A stretch of 19,522 nt of DNA from contig JAJYGS010000073.1 in NCBI GenBank assembly GCA_021785055.1, positions 1 to 19,522 on the forward strand, given 5' to 3'. Every line of letters starts with the position of its first letter. Positions within the stretch are counted from its first letter, which is position 1. The notes below the pieces were generated by a model, which had not been told where the DNA came from, searched no databases, and worked only from the letters and a program-made list of their open reading frames with translations. The DNA comes from Nitrospirota bacterium (GTDB taxonomy: Bacteria > Nitrospirota > JACRHJ01). The position numbers and the translations under genes were made by a program. Of the stretch, positions 1 to 7,512 are shown one piece after another.

Positions 1-1013
1 CCGGCGGCTCCTCCGGCGGCTCGGCGGCGGCTGTCGCGGCGGACATGTGCGCGGCGGCGCTCGGCTCCGATACCGGCGGCTCCATCCGCCAGCCCGCGGC
101 CTGCTGCGGCGTCGTGGGCCTGAAACCCACCTATGGCCGGGTATCGCGCTACGGGCTGGTCGCGTTCGCCTCCTCGCTCGACCAGATAGGCCCCATCACG
201 AAGGACGTCCTTGACTGCGCGATTATGATGAACGTCATCGGCGGGCACGACCCGCTCGATTCCACTTCGGCAAATATAGCCTTGCCGGATTTTACGGCAA
301 ATCTGAAGCAGGGCGTCAAGGGCCTGAAGGTCGGGATGCCGAAGGAATATTTTGTCGAGGGCGGCATCGACAAGGAGGTATACGGCTCTATGATGGAGGC
401 GGTGGAAGTCCTGAAGCGCTTGGGCGCACAGGTGAAGGATATCTCGCTCCCGCATAGCGGCTACGCCATCGCAACGTACTACATCCTCGCCACTTCGGAG
501 GCGAGCTCCAACCTCGCGCGCTACGACGGCGTGAAGTACGGCTACCGCGCAAAGGAGCACGAGGACCTTTTGGATATGTACAAGAGGACGCGCTCGGAGG
601 GCTTCGGGCCGGAGGTGAAGCGCAGGATAATGCTCGGCACGTATGCGCTCTCGTCCGGCTATTACGACGCGTATTACAAGAAGGGCCAGCAGGTCCGGAC
701 GCTCATAAAGCGCGACTTCGACGAAGCATTTAAGGATGTCGATATAATTATCACGCCGACTGCGCCGACGCCCGCGTTCAAACTCGGTGAGAAGACCGCA
801 GACCCGCTCCAGATGTACTTAAGCGACATCTTCACCATAAGCGTGAACCTTGCGGGCATCCCCGGCCTCTCGCTCCCCTGCGGCATGACATCGAATAACC
901 TGCCCGTCGGGATGCAGATACTGGGGCGGCATTTCGACGAGGAGACCGTGCTGCGCGCGGCCTACGCCTACGAGCAGGCGACGGATTGGCATTTGAGGAA
1001 GCCGAAATTATGA
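1..1013 (+). CDS. gatA: Aspartyl/glutamyl-tRNA amidotransferase subunit A, 5' part missing
   Basis: This is the glutaminase/amidase subunit of the GatCAB complex, which converts misacylated Glu-tRNA(Gln) and/or Asp-tRNA(Asn) to the correct aminoacyl-tRNA in the cytoplasm. The reading frame is open from base 3, so the gene begins upstream of the window. The first visible residues form the amidase signature GGSSGGSAAAVAAD, which carries the cis-serine of the Ser-cisSer-Lys triad. They are followed by GSDTGGSIRQPA, whose serine is the nucleophile. The catalytic lysine and about the first 150 residues lie outside. The rest (YGRVSRYGLVAFASSLDQIGP, and the C-terminal ITPTAPTPAFKLGE and LPVGMQILGRHFDE) is typical of full-length GatA. 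An apparent ATG at 45 is internal to the signature and is not the start. The stop TGA is 17 nt before gatB, so the two are cotranscribed. Confidence 0.97.
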   Translation, partial: GGSSGGSAAAVAADMCAAALGSDTGGSIRQPAACCGVVGLKPTYGRVSRYGLVAFASSLDQIGPITKDVLDCAIMMNVIGGHDPLDSTSANIALPDFTANLKQGVKGLKVGMPKEYFVEGGIDKEVYGSMMEAVEVLKRLGAQVKDISLPHSGYAIATYYILATSEASSNLARYDGVKYGYRAKEHEDLLDMYKRTRSEGFGPEVKRRIMLGTYALSSGYYDAYYKKGQQVRTLIKRDFDEAFKDVDIIITPTAPTPAFKLGEKTADPLQMYLSDIFTISVNLAGIPGLSLPCGMTSNNLPVGMQILGRHFDEETVLRAAYAYEQATDWHLRKPKL

Positions 1014-1030
1014 TTCGGAGGCATTTATAA

Positions 1031-2454
<1,424 letters not shown>

Positions 2455-2458
<4 letters not shown>

Positions 2459-2910
2459 AAAAAATTGCCGTGGCCGCGCTTCTCGTCATTGCGGCGGCCA
2501 TTGCCGGATGCGCGGGCGGGAACGACATACTGGGGAAGGGCTACAGGTCCAAAGACTACAGCTTCCACAAGAACACGAATTATATCAAGGTCAACTGGAA
2601 CCTTAAAATCAGGACCAATCGCGCGGTCGCGGTGGGATACGTGGAGCCTTCCAGCCATGACGTCGGCCTCCATACCGTAAAACTGGAGCTTGTCGGCCTG
2701 GACAGCGAAGGCAGGGTTATAAGCTCCGCCAAAGGTATGCCCTTGGACGAATACATCATGTCTCCGTCCTATGAGTCTCCGTTCGAGATAATATTGCCGC
2801 TTAAAGGCGGGGAGAAGGACTTTACCATACGCGGCAGCTACTACCACTACCCTGTGGGCAACAATTCCGATTCCGACGAGGACAGGCCGGGACACATACC
2901 TTTAAAATAG
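2455..2910 (+). CDS. Small predicted outer-membrane lipoprotein, function unknown
   Basis: This encodes a 151-residue protein with a classic lipoprotein signal: MKK, a hydrophobic stretch of alanines, leucines and valines, then the lipobox IAGC with the lipidated cysteine at position 19. The residue after the cysteine is alanine, not aspartate, so sorting to the outer membrane is expected under the enterobacterial Lol rule. The mature part reads like a small beta-sandwich (YIKVNWNLKIRTNRAVAVGY, VGLHTVKLELVGLDSEGRVI, PFEIILPLKGGEKDFTIRGSYYHY). I recognise no catalytic motif and no named family. The ATG overlaps the gatB stop by 4 nt, so translation is probably coupled. It ends in TAG, which shows TAG acts as an ordinary stop in this genome. 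Any functional link to tRNA amidation is unlikely; the position is probably operon packing only. Confidence 0.85.
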
Positions 2911-2924
2911 CAGGCGAGGCGAAC

Positions 2925-4421
2925 ATGGATATAAAGATAAAGAGGGGCTCGGTATCGGACGAGAAGTCCGACGCGGCGGTATTCATGCTTTTCGAGGGCG
3001 AAAGACCCAAAGGCGCGCTGGCCGGGATCGACGGCATACTGGGCGGCGTAATCTCCCGTTCCATTGCGTCCGGGGAATTTACCGGCAAGCGGGACGAGAC
3101 GGCGCTGTTCCACAATCCGGGCAAGACAGGTCCGGCAAGAATAATTATTGCAGGCATGGGCAAAAGGGATAAATTCACCCCCGACAGCCTCATGCGCGCG
3201 GCGGGCGCGGCGGCGGCCCTTGCCGGAAAAACCGGCCTCAAGGAAATCTCCGCGCATTCCGACCCGCCCGAAGCCATGTCCGCCCATCGGTTCGCAAGCC
3301 TCATAGCCCAGGGCATGCTCCTTGCGCTATATAACTTCGACAGGTTCAAGAAAACCGAATCCGATAAAAAGAGGGTGAAGTCCCTTACGCTCCTCGCTTC
3401 CGACAGAGCGATGGAAGCCGCGCTGAAGAAGGGCGCGGTGGAGGGGCGCATAATCGCCGATTCGGTCAATTTCGCAAAAGACATGATAAATGCCCCGGCG
3501 AACGAGATGACGCCCTCCGTCATGGCCTCGCGCGCGAAGGCCGCGGCGAAGGACGTAGGGCTTAAACTGAAAGTCCTTGAAGCGGACGACTGCAAAAAGC
3601 TCGGCATGGGCGCGTTCCTTGGCGTCGCAATGGGCAGCAAGCAGCCGCCGAAGTTCATAGTCATGGAATACCAGGGCGGGAAGCCGGTTGACCGGCGGCA
3701 AGGCCCGTATGTCATAATCGGCAAGGGTATCACGTTCGATTCCGGCGGCATCTCCATTAAGCCCTCAGAGGGCATGGAGAAGATGAAATACGACATGGCC
3801 GGGGCCGGGGCGGTCATCGCGGCGATACGCTGCGCGGCGGCCCTGAAGCTTCCGGTGAATCTCGTCGCCATAGCGCCCTGCACGGAGAACATGCCCGGCG
3901 GCGCGGCGCTTAAGCCCGGCGACATGGTGCGCGCCATGAACGATAAGACCATCGAGATAATCTCGACGGACGCCGAGGGCCGCCTTGTGCTGGCGGACGC
4001 GCTCTGCTACGCCTCGCGGTATAAACCCAGGGCCGTTATCGACATCGCCACCCTGACCGGTGCGTGCGTCATTGCGCTCGGCGATTTCGCCATAGGACTC
4101 ATGGGCAACGACAGGGGCTTGATAGACGAAGTCGTCAAGGCGGGAGACACCGCAAACGAGCGCGCCTGGGAGCTCCCGATGTGGGATGAGTATCTCGACG
4201 CGATGAAGGGCGACGTGACCGACCTGAAGAACGTCGGCGGCAGGAAGGCCGCGACGGTCACCGCCGGGAAATTCTTGCAGGAGTTCGTGGACTATCCCTG
4301 GGTCCATCTGGACATCGCCGGGACGGCCTGGGAGGAAAAGGGACGGCCTTACTGCCCCAGGGGCGCGACGGCCATCGGGGTGCGGCTGATAGTAGAGTTT
4401 TTAAAAAGGAAGAGCGCATAA
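2925..4421 (+). CDS. pepA: Leucyl (cytosol) aminopeptidase, peptidase family M17
   Basis: This dizinc or dimanganese exopeptidase removes N-terminal residues, preferably leucine, from peptides in the cytoplasm. In some bacteria the family also binds DNA as an accessory factor. The 498-residue length matches the family (about 500). The C-terminal catalytic domain carries all expected residues: K267 and D272 in GKGITFDSGG, catalytic K279 in ISIKPS, D290 in KYDMAGAGAV, and D349, E351 and R353 in the family signature STDAEGRLVLADAL. The N-terminal domain (residues 1-170) is the less conserved macrodomain-like half. The gene starts 14 nt after the preceding stop with only a modest purine-rich ribosome site (GGCGAGGCG). 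Nothing is truncated or unusual, so I take it as an intact housekeeping enzyme. Confidence 0.96.
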   Translation: MDIKIKRGSVSDEKSDAAVFMLFEGERPKGALAGIDGILGGVISRSIASGEFTGKRDETALFHNPGKTGPARIIIAGMGKRDKFTPDSLMRAAGAAAALAGKTGLKEISAHSDPPEAMSAHRFASLIAQGMLLALYNFDRFKKTESDKKRVKSLTLLASDRAMEAALKKGAVEGRIIADSVNFAKDMINAPANEMTPSVMASRAKAAAKDVGLKLKVLEADDCKKLGMGAFLGVAMGSKQPPKFIVMEYQGGKPVDRRQGPYVIIGKGITFDSGGISIKPSEGMEKMKYDMAGAGAVIAAIRCAAALKLPVNLVAIAPCTENMPGGAALKPGDMVRAMNDKTIEIISTDAEGRLVLADALCYASRYKPRAVIDIATLTGACVIALGDFAIGLMGNDRGLIDEVVKAGDTANERAWELPMWDEYLDAMKGDVTDLKNVGGRKAATVTAGKFLQEFVDYPWVHLDIAGTAWEEKGRPYCPRGATAIGVRLIVEFLKRKSA

Positions 4422-4428
4422 TAAAGAC

Positions 4429-4505
4429 TGTCATTCTGAGCAAAGCGAAGAATCTGATTTCAATTCTTTTACTGTGGATTCTTCGGCCCGCGCCTCAGAA
4501 TGACA
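4429..4505. repeat. Fold-back (inverted) intergenic repeat of the TGTCATTCTGAG family
   Basis: A 77-bp imperfect palindrome fills the gap between pepA and the zinc-ribbon gene. The outer arms are TGTCATTCTGAG (4429-4440) and its exact reverse complement (4494-4505). The inner arms are GAAGAATC (4447-4454) and its reverse complement (4477-4484). The same head-to-tail unit recurs twice, in one orientation, in the 6459-6970 gap. The structure is two copies of one short dispersed element facing each other. Similar elements are common in genomes of sulfate- and metal-reducing bacteria. It could fold in RNA and affect pepA mRNA 3' ends, but it has no U-tract. Confidence 0.85.
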
Positions 4506-4530
4506 TTCTGTGGTCTGGAGGTGGTTTGTA

Positions 4531-4866
4531 ATGCCGATTTACGAGTACGAGTGCAAGGAATGCGGGAAGCGTTTCGACGCGATGCAGAAGTTTTCCGACG
4601 AGCCGCTCAAGGAGTGCAAATTCTGCGGCGGGGAAGTCCGGAAGCTTATGGGCACGCCCGCGCTGCAATTCAAAGGCTCCGGCTGGTATGTAACGGACTA
4701 TGCCGGGAAAACCCCGAAGCCGGGCGGGAACGACTCCGGGCGCGAAAAGACCAGGGAAGGCGCGAAAAAGGAAAAGACATCTTCCGCCGCGAATACGGAT
4801 TCAGCAGCCTCCAAACCAGCCGCGTCCGACGCATCGCACCCGACGACGCCCTCCGGTAACAAATAA
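4531..4866 (+). CDS. FmdB-family zinc-ribbon protein
   Basis: This is a 111-residue protein beginning MPIYEYECKECGKRF, the hallmark of the FmdB/CxxC_CXXC_SSSS putative regulatory family. C8, C11, C29 and C32 form the zinc ribbon. The middle (LMGTPALQFKGSGWYVTDY) is the conserved second half of the domain. The C-terminus from about residue 63 is low-complexity Lys/Ser/Ala/Thr and probably disordered. An upstream in-frame ATG exists at 4510, but the GGAGG at 4517-4521, 9 nt before 4531, and the match to family N-termini fix the start at 4531. The name derives from a formamidase operon; the true function is not established (a transcription- or translation-associated role is usually proposed). 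It abuts the next gene with no gap. Confidence 0.92.
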   Translation: MPIYEYECKECGKRFDAMQKFSDEPLKECKFCGGEVRKLMGTPALQFKGSGWYVTDYAGKTPKPGGNDSGREKTREGAKKEKTSSAANTDSAASKPAASDASHPTTPSGNK

Positions 4867-5646
4867 ATGCCTGTTTATTTCCCCGGCAGGACCGTCCACG
4901 TCCATATCCCCTACCCAAGGATTTTCGACTCCATCGGCTTCCTGCGGGAGAACCGCATAAACCCGGAGATATTTTTCCCGTCCGACCAGCTCGACATCAT
5001 CGCGCCCGCCGATATTGACAGGCTTGCCGCCGCTCTCGACTGGTCTCCCACCGTCTCCATACACGCGCCGTTCATGGACCTCTGCCCCGGCGCGGTGGAT
5101 TCCAAAATCGCGGCGGTAACGCTTGAGCGGTTCCTTCAGACGATAGAAATCACCGCGCCGCTGAAGCCCGTTTGCGCCGTCTTCCATTCCGGCTACGAGA
5201 GCTGGAAATACGCGGGCAACACGGACATCTGGATAAAGAAAAGCACGGCCATCTGGAGGAAGGTGCTGGATTTCGCCGAAAAGACCGGCACCAAGGTCGC
5301 CATAGAGAACATCGTCGATGCGGAGCCCTCGCACCTGGTCAGGCTGGCGGACGAGATCAATCACCCGCTCTTCGGCCTCTGCCTCGACGTCGGCCACAGG
5401 GAGCTTTTCTCGAAACTCAGCCCCGCCGAGTGGCTCGGCCTTACGGCCCCCCGGCTTTTCGAGCTTCACCTGCACGACAATTTCGGAACCGGCGACGACC
5501 ACCTCCCGGTCGGAGACGGGAAGATCGAATGGCGGGGATTCTTCGAGAAGCTCAAAGGTCTCGCCGCACAACCCATCCACACCCTCGAAGCCCACAGCGA
5601 AGACGACGCCCTGAGGGCGCTTAATAACCTGAAAAATTTCTTATGA
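4867..5646 (+). CDS. AP endonuclease family 2 / xylose isomerase-like TIM barrel protein
   Basis: The 259-residue product has the layout of the sugar phosphate isomerase/epimerase (AP_endonuc_2) fold, an eight-stranded barrel with a metal centre at the C-terminal ends of the strands. Candidate ligands or active-site residues are H66 (VSIHAPF), H107 (VFHSGY), E147 (VAIENIVD), D174 and H177 (LCLDVGH), H201/H203/D204 (LHLHDN) and E241 (TLEAHS). All sit at the expected strand ends, so the enzyme is probably active. The substrate cannot be read from the sequence; isomerase, epimerase or endonuclease IV-like activity are all possible, although the short length argues against a canonical endonuclease IV. 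The ATG directly follows the TAA of the zinc-ribbon gene with no clear ribosome site, which suggests translational coupling. Its stop overlaps the methyltransferase start (ATGA). Confidence 0.88.
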   Translation: MPVYFPGRTVHVHIPYPRIFDSIGFLRENRINPEIFFPSDQLDIIAPADIDRLAAALDWSPTVSIHAPFMDLCPGAVDSKIAAVTLERFLQTIEITAPLKPVCAVFHSGYESWKYAGNTDIWIKKSTAIWRKVLDFAEKTGTKVAIENIVDAEPSHLVRLADEINHPLFGLCLDVGHRELFSKLSPAEWLGLTAPRLFELHLHDNFGTGDDHLPVGDGKIEWRGFFEKLKGLAAQPIHTLEAHSEDDALRALNNLKNFL

Positions 5647-6458
5647 GCGGCTCCGGGCATATAGAAAAGGTTGTCTCCGTATTCGACAGGGCGAGCGAAG
5701 GATACGACCTGCCCGCGCTCCGGTTCTTCGCCGACAGCGCCCGGCATATGGTTTCGGATATGCGCCTTCAAGGGCGCGAAGTCCTTCTCGACGCCGCGAC
5801 GGGCACCGGCCATGTCGCGCTCGCAGCGGCAAGGGCGCTCCCGAATGGAAGGGTAACCGGGATAGACATATCGGACGGCATGCTCCGTAGGGCGCGGGCC
5901 AAGGCGGACAGAATGGGCCTTGGGAACATATCCTTCGAGCGGCGCGACATAGAGGACACCGGGTTCCCTGAGCGCTCATTCGACATCGCCTCCTGCGCCT
6001 TCGGCCTCTTCTTCCTGCCGGACATGCAAAGCGGGCTTTGCGGCATCTTCCGGGTTATAAAGCCCGGCGGCACGCTGCACGTTACAAGCTTCCGCTCCGG
6101 CTTGATGGAACCCATGCGAGGGATGCTCCTTGCGCGGCTGAAAAAGCTCGGCGTGGAGCCGCCGGAGTTTTCCTCCAGGCTCGATACGCCGGAAAAGATC
6201 GCGGCACTTCTCGCCTCCTCGGGATGCGGGAATATCGACATCCGGTCGAGGGAACTCGGATATTACATAAAGGACGGCCTTGAATGGCTGGATATTTTGC
6301 GGAATACGGCCTTCGGCGGCCCGCTTAACCGGCTTTCCGAGGACGACCGGGAACGCCTCATCGACGAACATTTAAAGGAAGTTGACAGCCTCCGCGAAAA
6401 GGACGGCATCCGGCTGAATATCGAGGTGCTCTTCGCACAGGCAGAGAAACCCCGGTGA
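5643..6458 (+). CDS. Class I SAM-dependent methyltransferase (UbiE/Methyltransf_11-like)
   Basis: The 271-residue protein has the class I Rossmann methyltransferase fold. Motif I is LLDAATGTGHVALAAA (residues 48-63). The acidic residue binding the ribose is D75 in VTGIDIS. Motif II/III follows as FERRDIEDTGF (98-108) and FDIASCAFGLFFLPD (113-127), and motif post-III is IKPGGTLHVTSF (139-150). The N-terminal VVSVFDRASEGYD (10-22) resembles the start of UbiE/menaquinone-type and related small-molecule methyltransferases. Quinone methylation is possible but the sequence is not close enough for me to name it menG or ubiE. It overlaps the upstream TIM barrel gene by 4 nt, so the two may act in one pathway. 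No obvious terminator follows; the next 800 bases are repeats. Confidence 0.9.
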   Translation: MSGSGHIEKVVSVFDRASEGYDLPALRFFADSARHMVSDMRLQGREVLLDAATGTGHVALAAARALPNGRVTGIDISDGMLRRARAKADRMGLGNISFERRDIEDTGFPERSFDIASCAFGLFFLPDMQSGLCGIFRVIKPGGTLHVTSFRSGLMEPMRGMLLARLKKLGVEPPEFSSRLDTPEKIAALLASSGCGNIDIRSRELGYYIKDGLEWLDILRNTAFGGPLNRLSEDDRERLIDEHLKEVDSLREKDGIRLNIEVLFAQAEKPR

Positions 6459-6503
6459 ACAAGGCGAAAACAATCGCCGACTGTCATTCCCGCCGCCCCC
6501 CCC

Positions 6504-6547
6504 GCCTGTCATTCTGAGGCTCCGCCGAAGAATCCAAAGTTGACTTT
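6504..6547 (+). repeat. 44-bp direct repeat, copy 1 (TGTCATTCTGAG family)
   Basis: These 44 bases are identical to 6926-6969. They contain TGTCATTCTGAG followed by a short spacer and GAAGAATCC, matching the arms of the fold-back element at 4429-4505. Confidence 0.9.
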
Positions 6548-6648
6548 TAATGTCAAATGTAGGTCCCTCCGCGTTGGTCGGGACGACAGACAAACCCCGT
6601 CCACTCGCCTGTCATTGCAGGGGCGCAGGTTCACTTGCGCCCGGCAGT

Positions 6649-6687
6649 TGTCCGTCATTCCCGTGAAAACGGGAATCCGGCGACTTT
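6649..6687 (+). repeat. Hairpin repeat of the GTCATTCCCG...CGGGAATCC type, copy 1
   Basis: A 7-bp stem TTCCCGT (6658-6664) with a GAAA loop pairs with ACGGGAA (6669-6675). A near-identical second copy, with one 1-base indel and a few substitutions, lies at 6757-6794. Confidence 0.85.
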
Positions 6688-6704
6688 CATAACGCCCCCT
6701 CTGT

Positions 6705-6727
6705 CCCCCTCTTAACTTAAGAGGGGG
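6705..6727. repeat. Near-perfect palindrome CCCCCTCTTAA/TTAAGAGGGGG
   Basis: Two 11-base arms (6705-6715 and 6717-6727) are exact reverse complements around one central C. It forms a cruciform or hairpin and is another common dispersed intergenic repeat type. No U-tract follows, so I do not call it a terminator. Confidence 0.85.
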
Positions 6728-6756
6728 ATGAAGGTCGTCATTCCCGACCCACGCCA

Positions 6757-6794
6757 TGTCCGTCATTCCCGTGAAAGCGGGACCCGGCGACTTT
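6757..6794 (+). repeat. Hairpin repeat of the GTCATTCCCG type, copy 2
   Basis: This is the second copy of the unit at 6649-6687. It shares the first 20 bases exactly (TGTCCGTCATTCCCGTGAAA) and the tail CGGCGACTTT. The downstream arm has decayed (GCGGGACC in place of ACGGGAATCC), so the stem is shorter. Confidence 0.8.
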
Positions 6795-6806
6795 TCTTAC
6801 CCTCGC

Positions 6807-6844
6807 CCTCTCAGGGTAGAGGGTAGCCGAAGGCCGGGTGAGGG
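6807..6844 (+). repeat. 38-bp direct repeat containing AGAGGGTAGCCGAAGG, copy 1
   Basis: This copy differs by one base from 6879-6916 and runs from CCTCTCAGGG to GGGTGAGGG. It resembles a widespread class of GC-rich intergenic palindromes. Confidence 0.85.
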
Positions 6845-6878
6845 AATTTCGACACCAGCACGGGTCATGTCTTCAGCG

Positions 6879-6916
6879 CCTCTCAGGGGAGAGGGTAGCC
6901 GAAGGCCGGGTGAGGG
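6879..6916 (+). repeat. 38-bp direct repeat containing AGAGGGTAGCCGAAGG, copy 2
   Basis: This is the second copy of the 6807-6844 unit, in the same orientation, 34 bases after the end of the first copy. The only difference I see is a G in place of a T after CTCAGGG. Confidence 0.85.
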
Positions 6917-6925
6917 TTCGCCCTT

Positions 6926-6969
6926 GCCTGTCATTCTGAGGCTCCGCCGAAGAATCCAAAGTTGACTTT
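6926..6969 (+). repeat. 44-bp direct repeat, copy 2 (TGTCATTCTGAG family)
   Basis: It is identical over 44 bases to 6504-6547 and in the same orientation. The right end marks the sharp switch from GC-rich repeats to an AT-rich leader. Confidence 0.9.
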
Positions 6970-6970
6970 A

Positions 6971-7298
6971 AAGGTTTCGGTAATCACAATGCGATTTGCT
7001 AATATTATTAGCCCGAACAACAATAGCAAACCTCATCGGTCGGGAAAGTTCATTATAAATAGCAGTTCCGGATTATTTACGTAACGGGCTGATTATCCAA
7101 ATAAATATTAATCTAAATTGCGTTTTCCCCCCGGTATCGAAAACGGGGCGGAAAACGGCCTCTGCGGGCGTGTTTCAGGGCAAAAAAGGGGCGCGGGGAA
7201 GGGGCGATTCCCGGCGGATGGAACTACGTGAAAAACAAATTGATTTATAAAAATTTAGTGGTAGTATTGATGAATAAATCCACTTCAAAGGAGGGAAG
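6971..7298 (+). other. AT-rich non-coding leader upstream of the DUF5679 gene
   Basis: I see no gene here. The stretch is much richer in A and T than its surroundings, especially 6971-7135 and 7230-7290. It has a weak inverted repeat TTTGCTA (6995-7001) / TAGCAAA (7024-7030) and a GC-rich patch at 7140-7220. It most plausibly holds the promoter region of the small zinc-ribbon gene. I found no match to a riboswitch consensus I know. Confidence 0.5.
7240..7267 (+). promoter_or_regulatory. Possible weak sigma70-type promoter for the DUF5679 gene
   Basis: The -35-like TTGATT (7240-7245) is followed after 16 bases by a -10-like TAGTAT (7262-7267). Each matches the consensus only partly (4 of 6). 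The position, about 30 bases before the start codon in an AT-rich stretch, is reasonable, but other pairs are possible. Confidence 0.25.
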
Positions 7299-7445
7299 AT
7301 GACAAGCGGATATTGCGTAAAATGCAAGGAAAAACGGGACATTAGCGATGCGAAAGAGATTACCATGAAGAACGGAAAACCCGCCGTCGAAGGGAAATGC
7401 CCGGTGTGCGGAACCAAAATTTTTAAAATCGGCAAGAAGAGCTGA
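7299..7445 (+). CDS. Tiny DUF5679-type zinc-ribbon protein (48 residues)
   Basis: The product starts MTSGYCVKCKEKRDI and ends with KCPVCGTKIFKIGKKS. It has two CxxC knuckles, C6/C9 and C34/C37, separated by a basic and acidic middle containing the phrase TMKNGKPAVEG. From memory this pattern (GYCVKCK...MKNG.PA..G.CPVCGTK.F) is the DUF5679 family, small zinc-ribbon proteins found in many uncultured bacteria; the function is unknown. AAGGAGGG at 7288-7295, a few bases before the ATG, is the strongest ribosome site in the window, so high translation is likely. It stands alone between the repeat region and a bidirectional terminator, and is convergent with the cytochrome operon. Confidence 0.88.
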   Translation: MTSGYCVKCKEKRDISDAKEITMKNGKPAVEGKCPVCGTKIFKIGKKS

Positions 7446-7458
7446 AGCGGCAGGGCAT

Positions 7459-7490
7459 AAAAAAGGCCCCGTAAAAACGGGGCCTTTTTT
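7459..7490. terminator. Bidirectional intrinsic terminator
   Basis: GGCCCCGT (7465-7472) pairs with ACGGGGCC (7477-7484) around an AAAA loop. The stem is flanked by six As on the left (7459-7464) and six Ts on the right (7485-7490), so each strand gives a GC stem followed by a U-run. It lies between the convergent DUF5679 gene (+) and the 10-heme cytochrome gene (-) and can end both transcripts. Confidence 0.93.
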
Positions 7491-7512
7491 ATTTTAAAAT
7501 CAAACAGATAGC

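Larger units (their letters stand above)
6459..6970. repeat. Mosaic of short dispersed repeats in a long intergenic gap
   Basis: No credible gene lies here; open frames are short and lack family features. The stretch is a patchwork of at least four repeat types, itemised separately: the TGTCATTCTGAG unit (two copies), the TCATTCCCGTGAAAACGGGA hairpin unit (two copies), one CCCCCTCTTAA palindrome, and a paired unit containing AGAGGGTAGCCGAAGG. Additional bare heads of the TGTCATTC type occur near 6482, 6609 and 6736. The dense packing of different repeat families suggests a site that has repeatedly taken insertions without damaging a gene. Confidence 0.8.

Noticed and set aside
2822..3952. A 376-codon open frame on the - strand opposite pepA
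   Set aside because: pepA carries all M17 catalytic residues on the other strand; the antisense frame has no recognisable domain.
6459..6970. Possible CRISPR array
   Set aside because: The repeats belong to several unrelated families, differ in spacing, and do not alternate with unique spacers of uniform length.
6971..7298. Riboswitch (for example cyclic-dinucleotide type) in the leader of the DUF5679 gene
   Set aside because: I looked for conserved GEMM-type sequence blocks and saw none; only a weak 7-bp inverted repeat is present.
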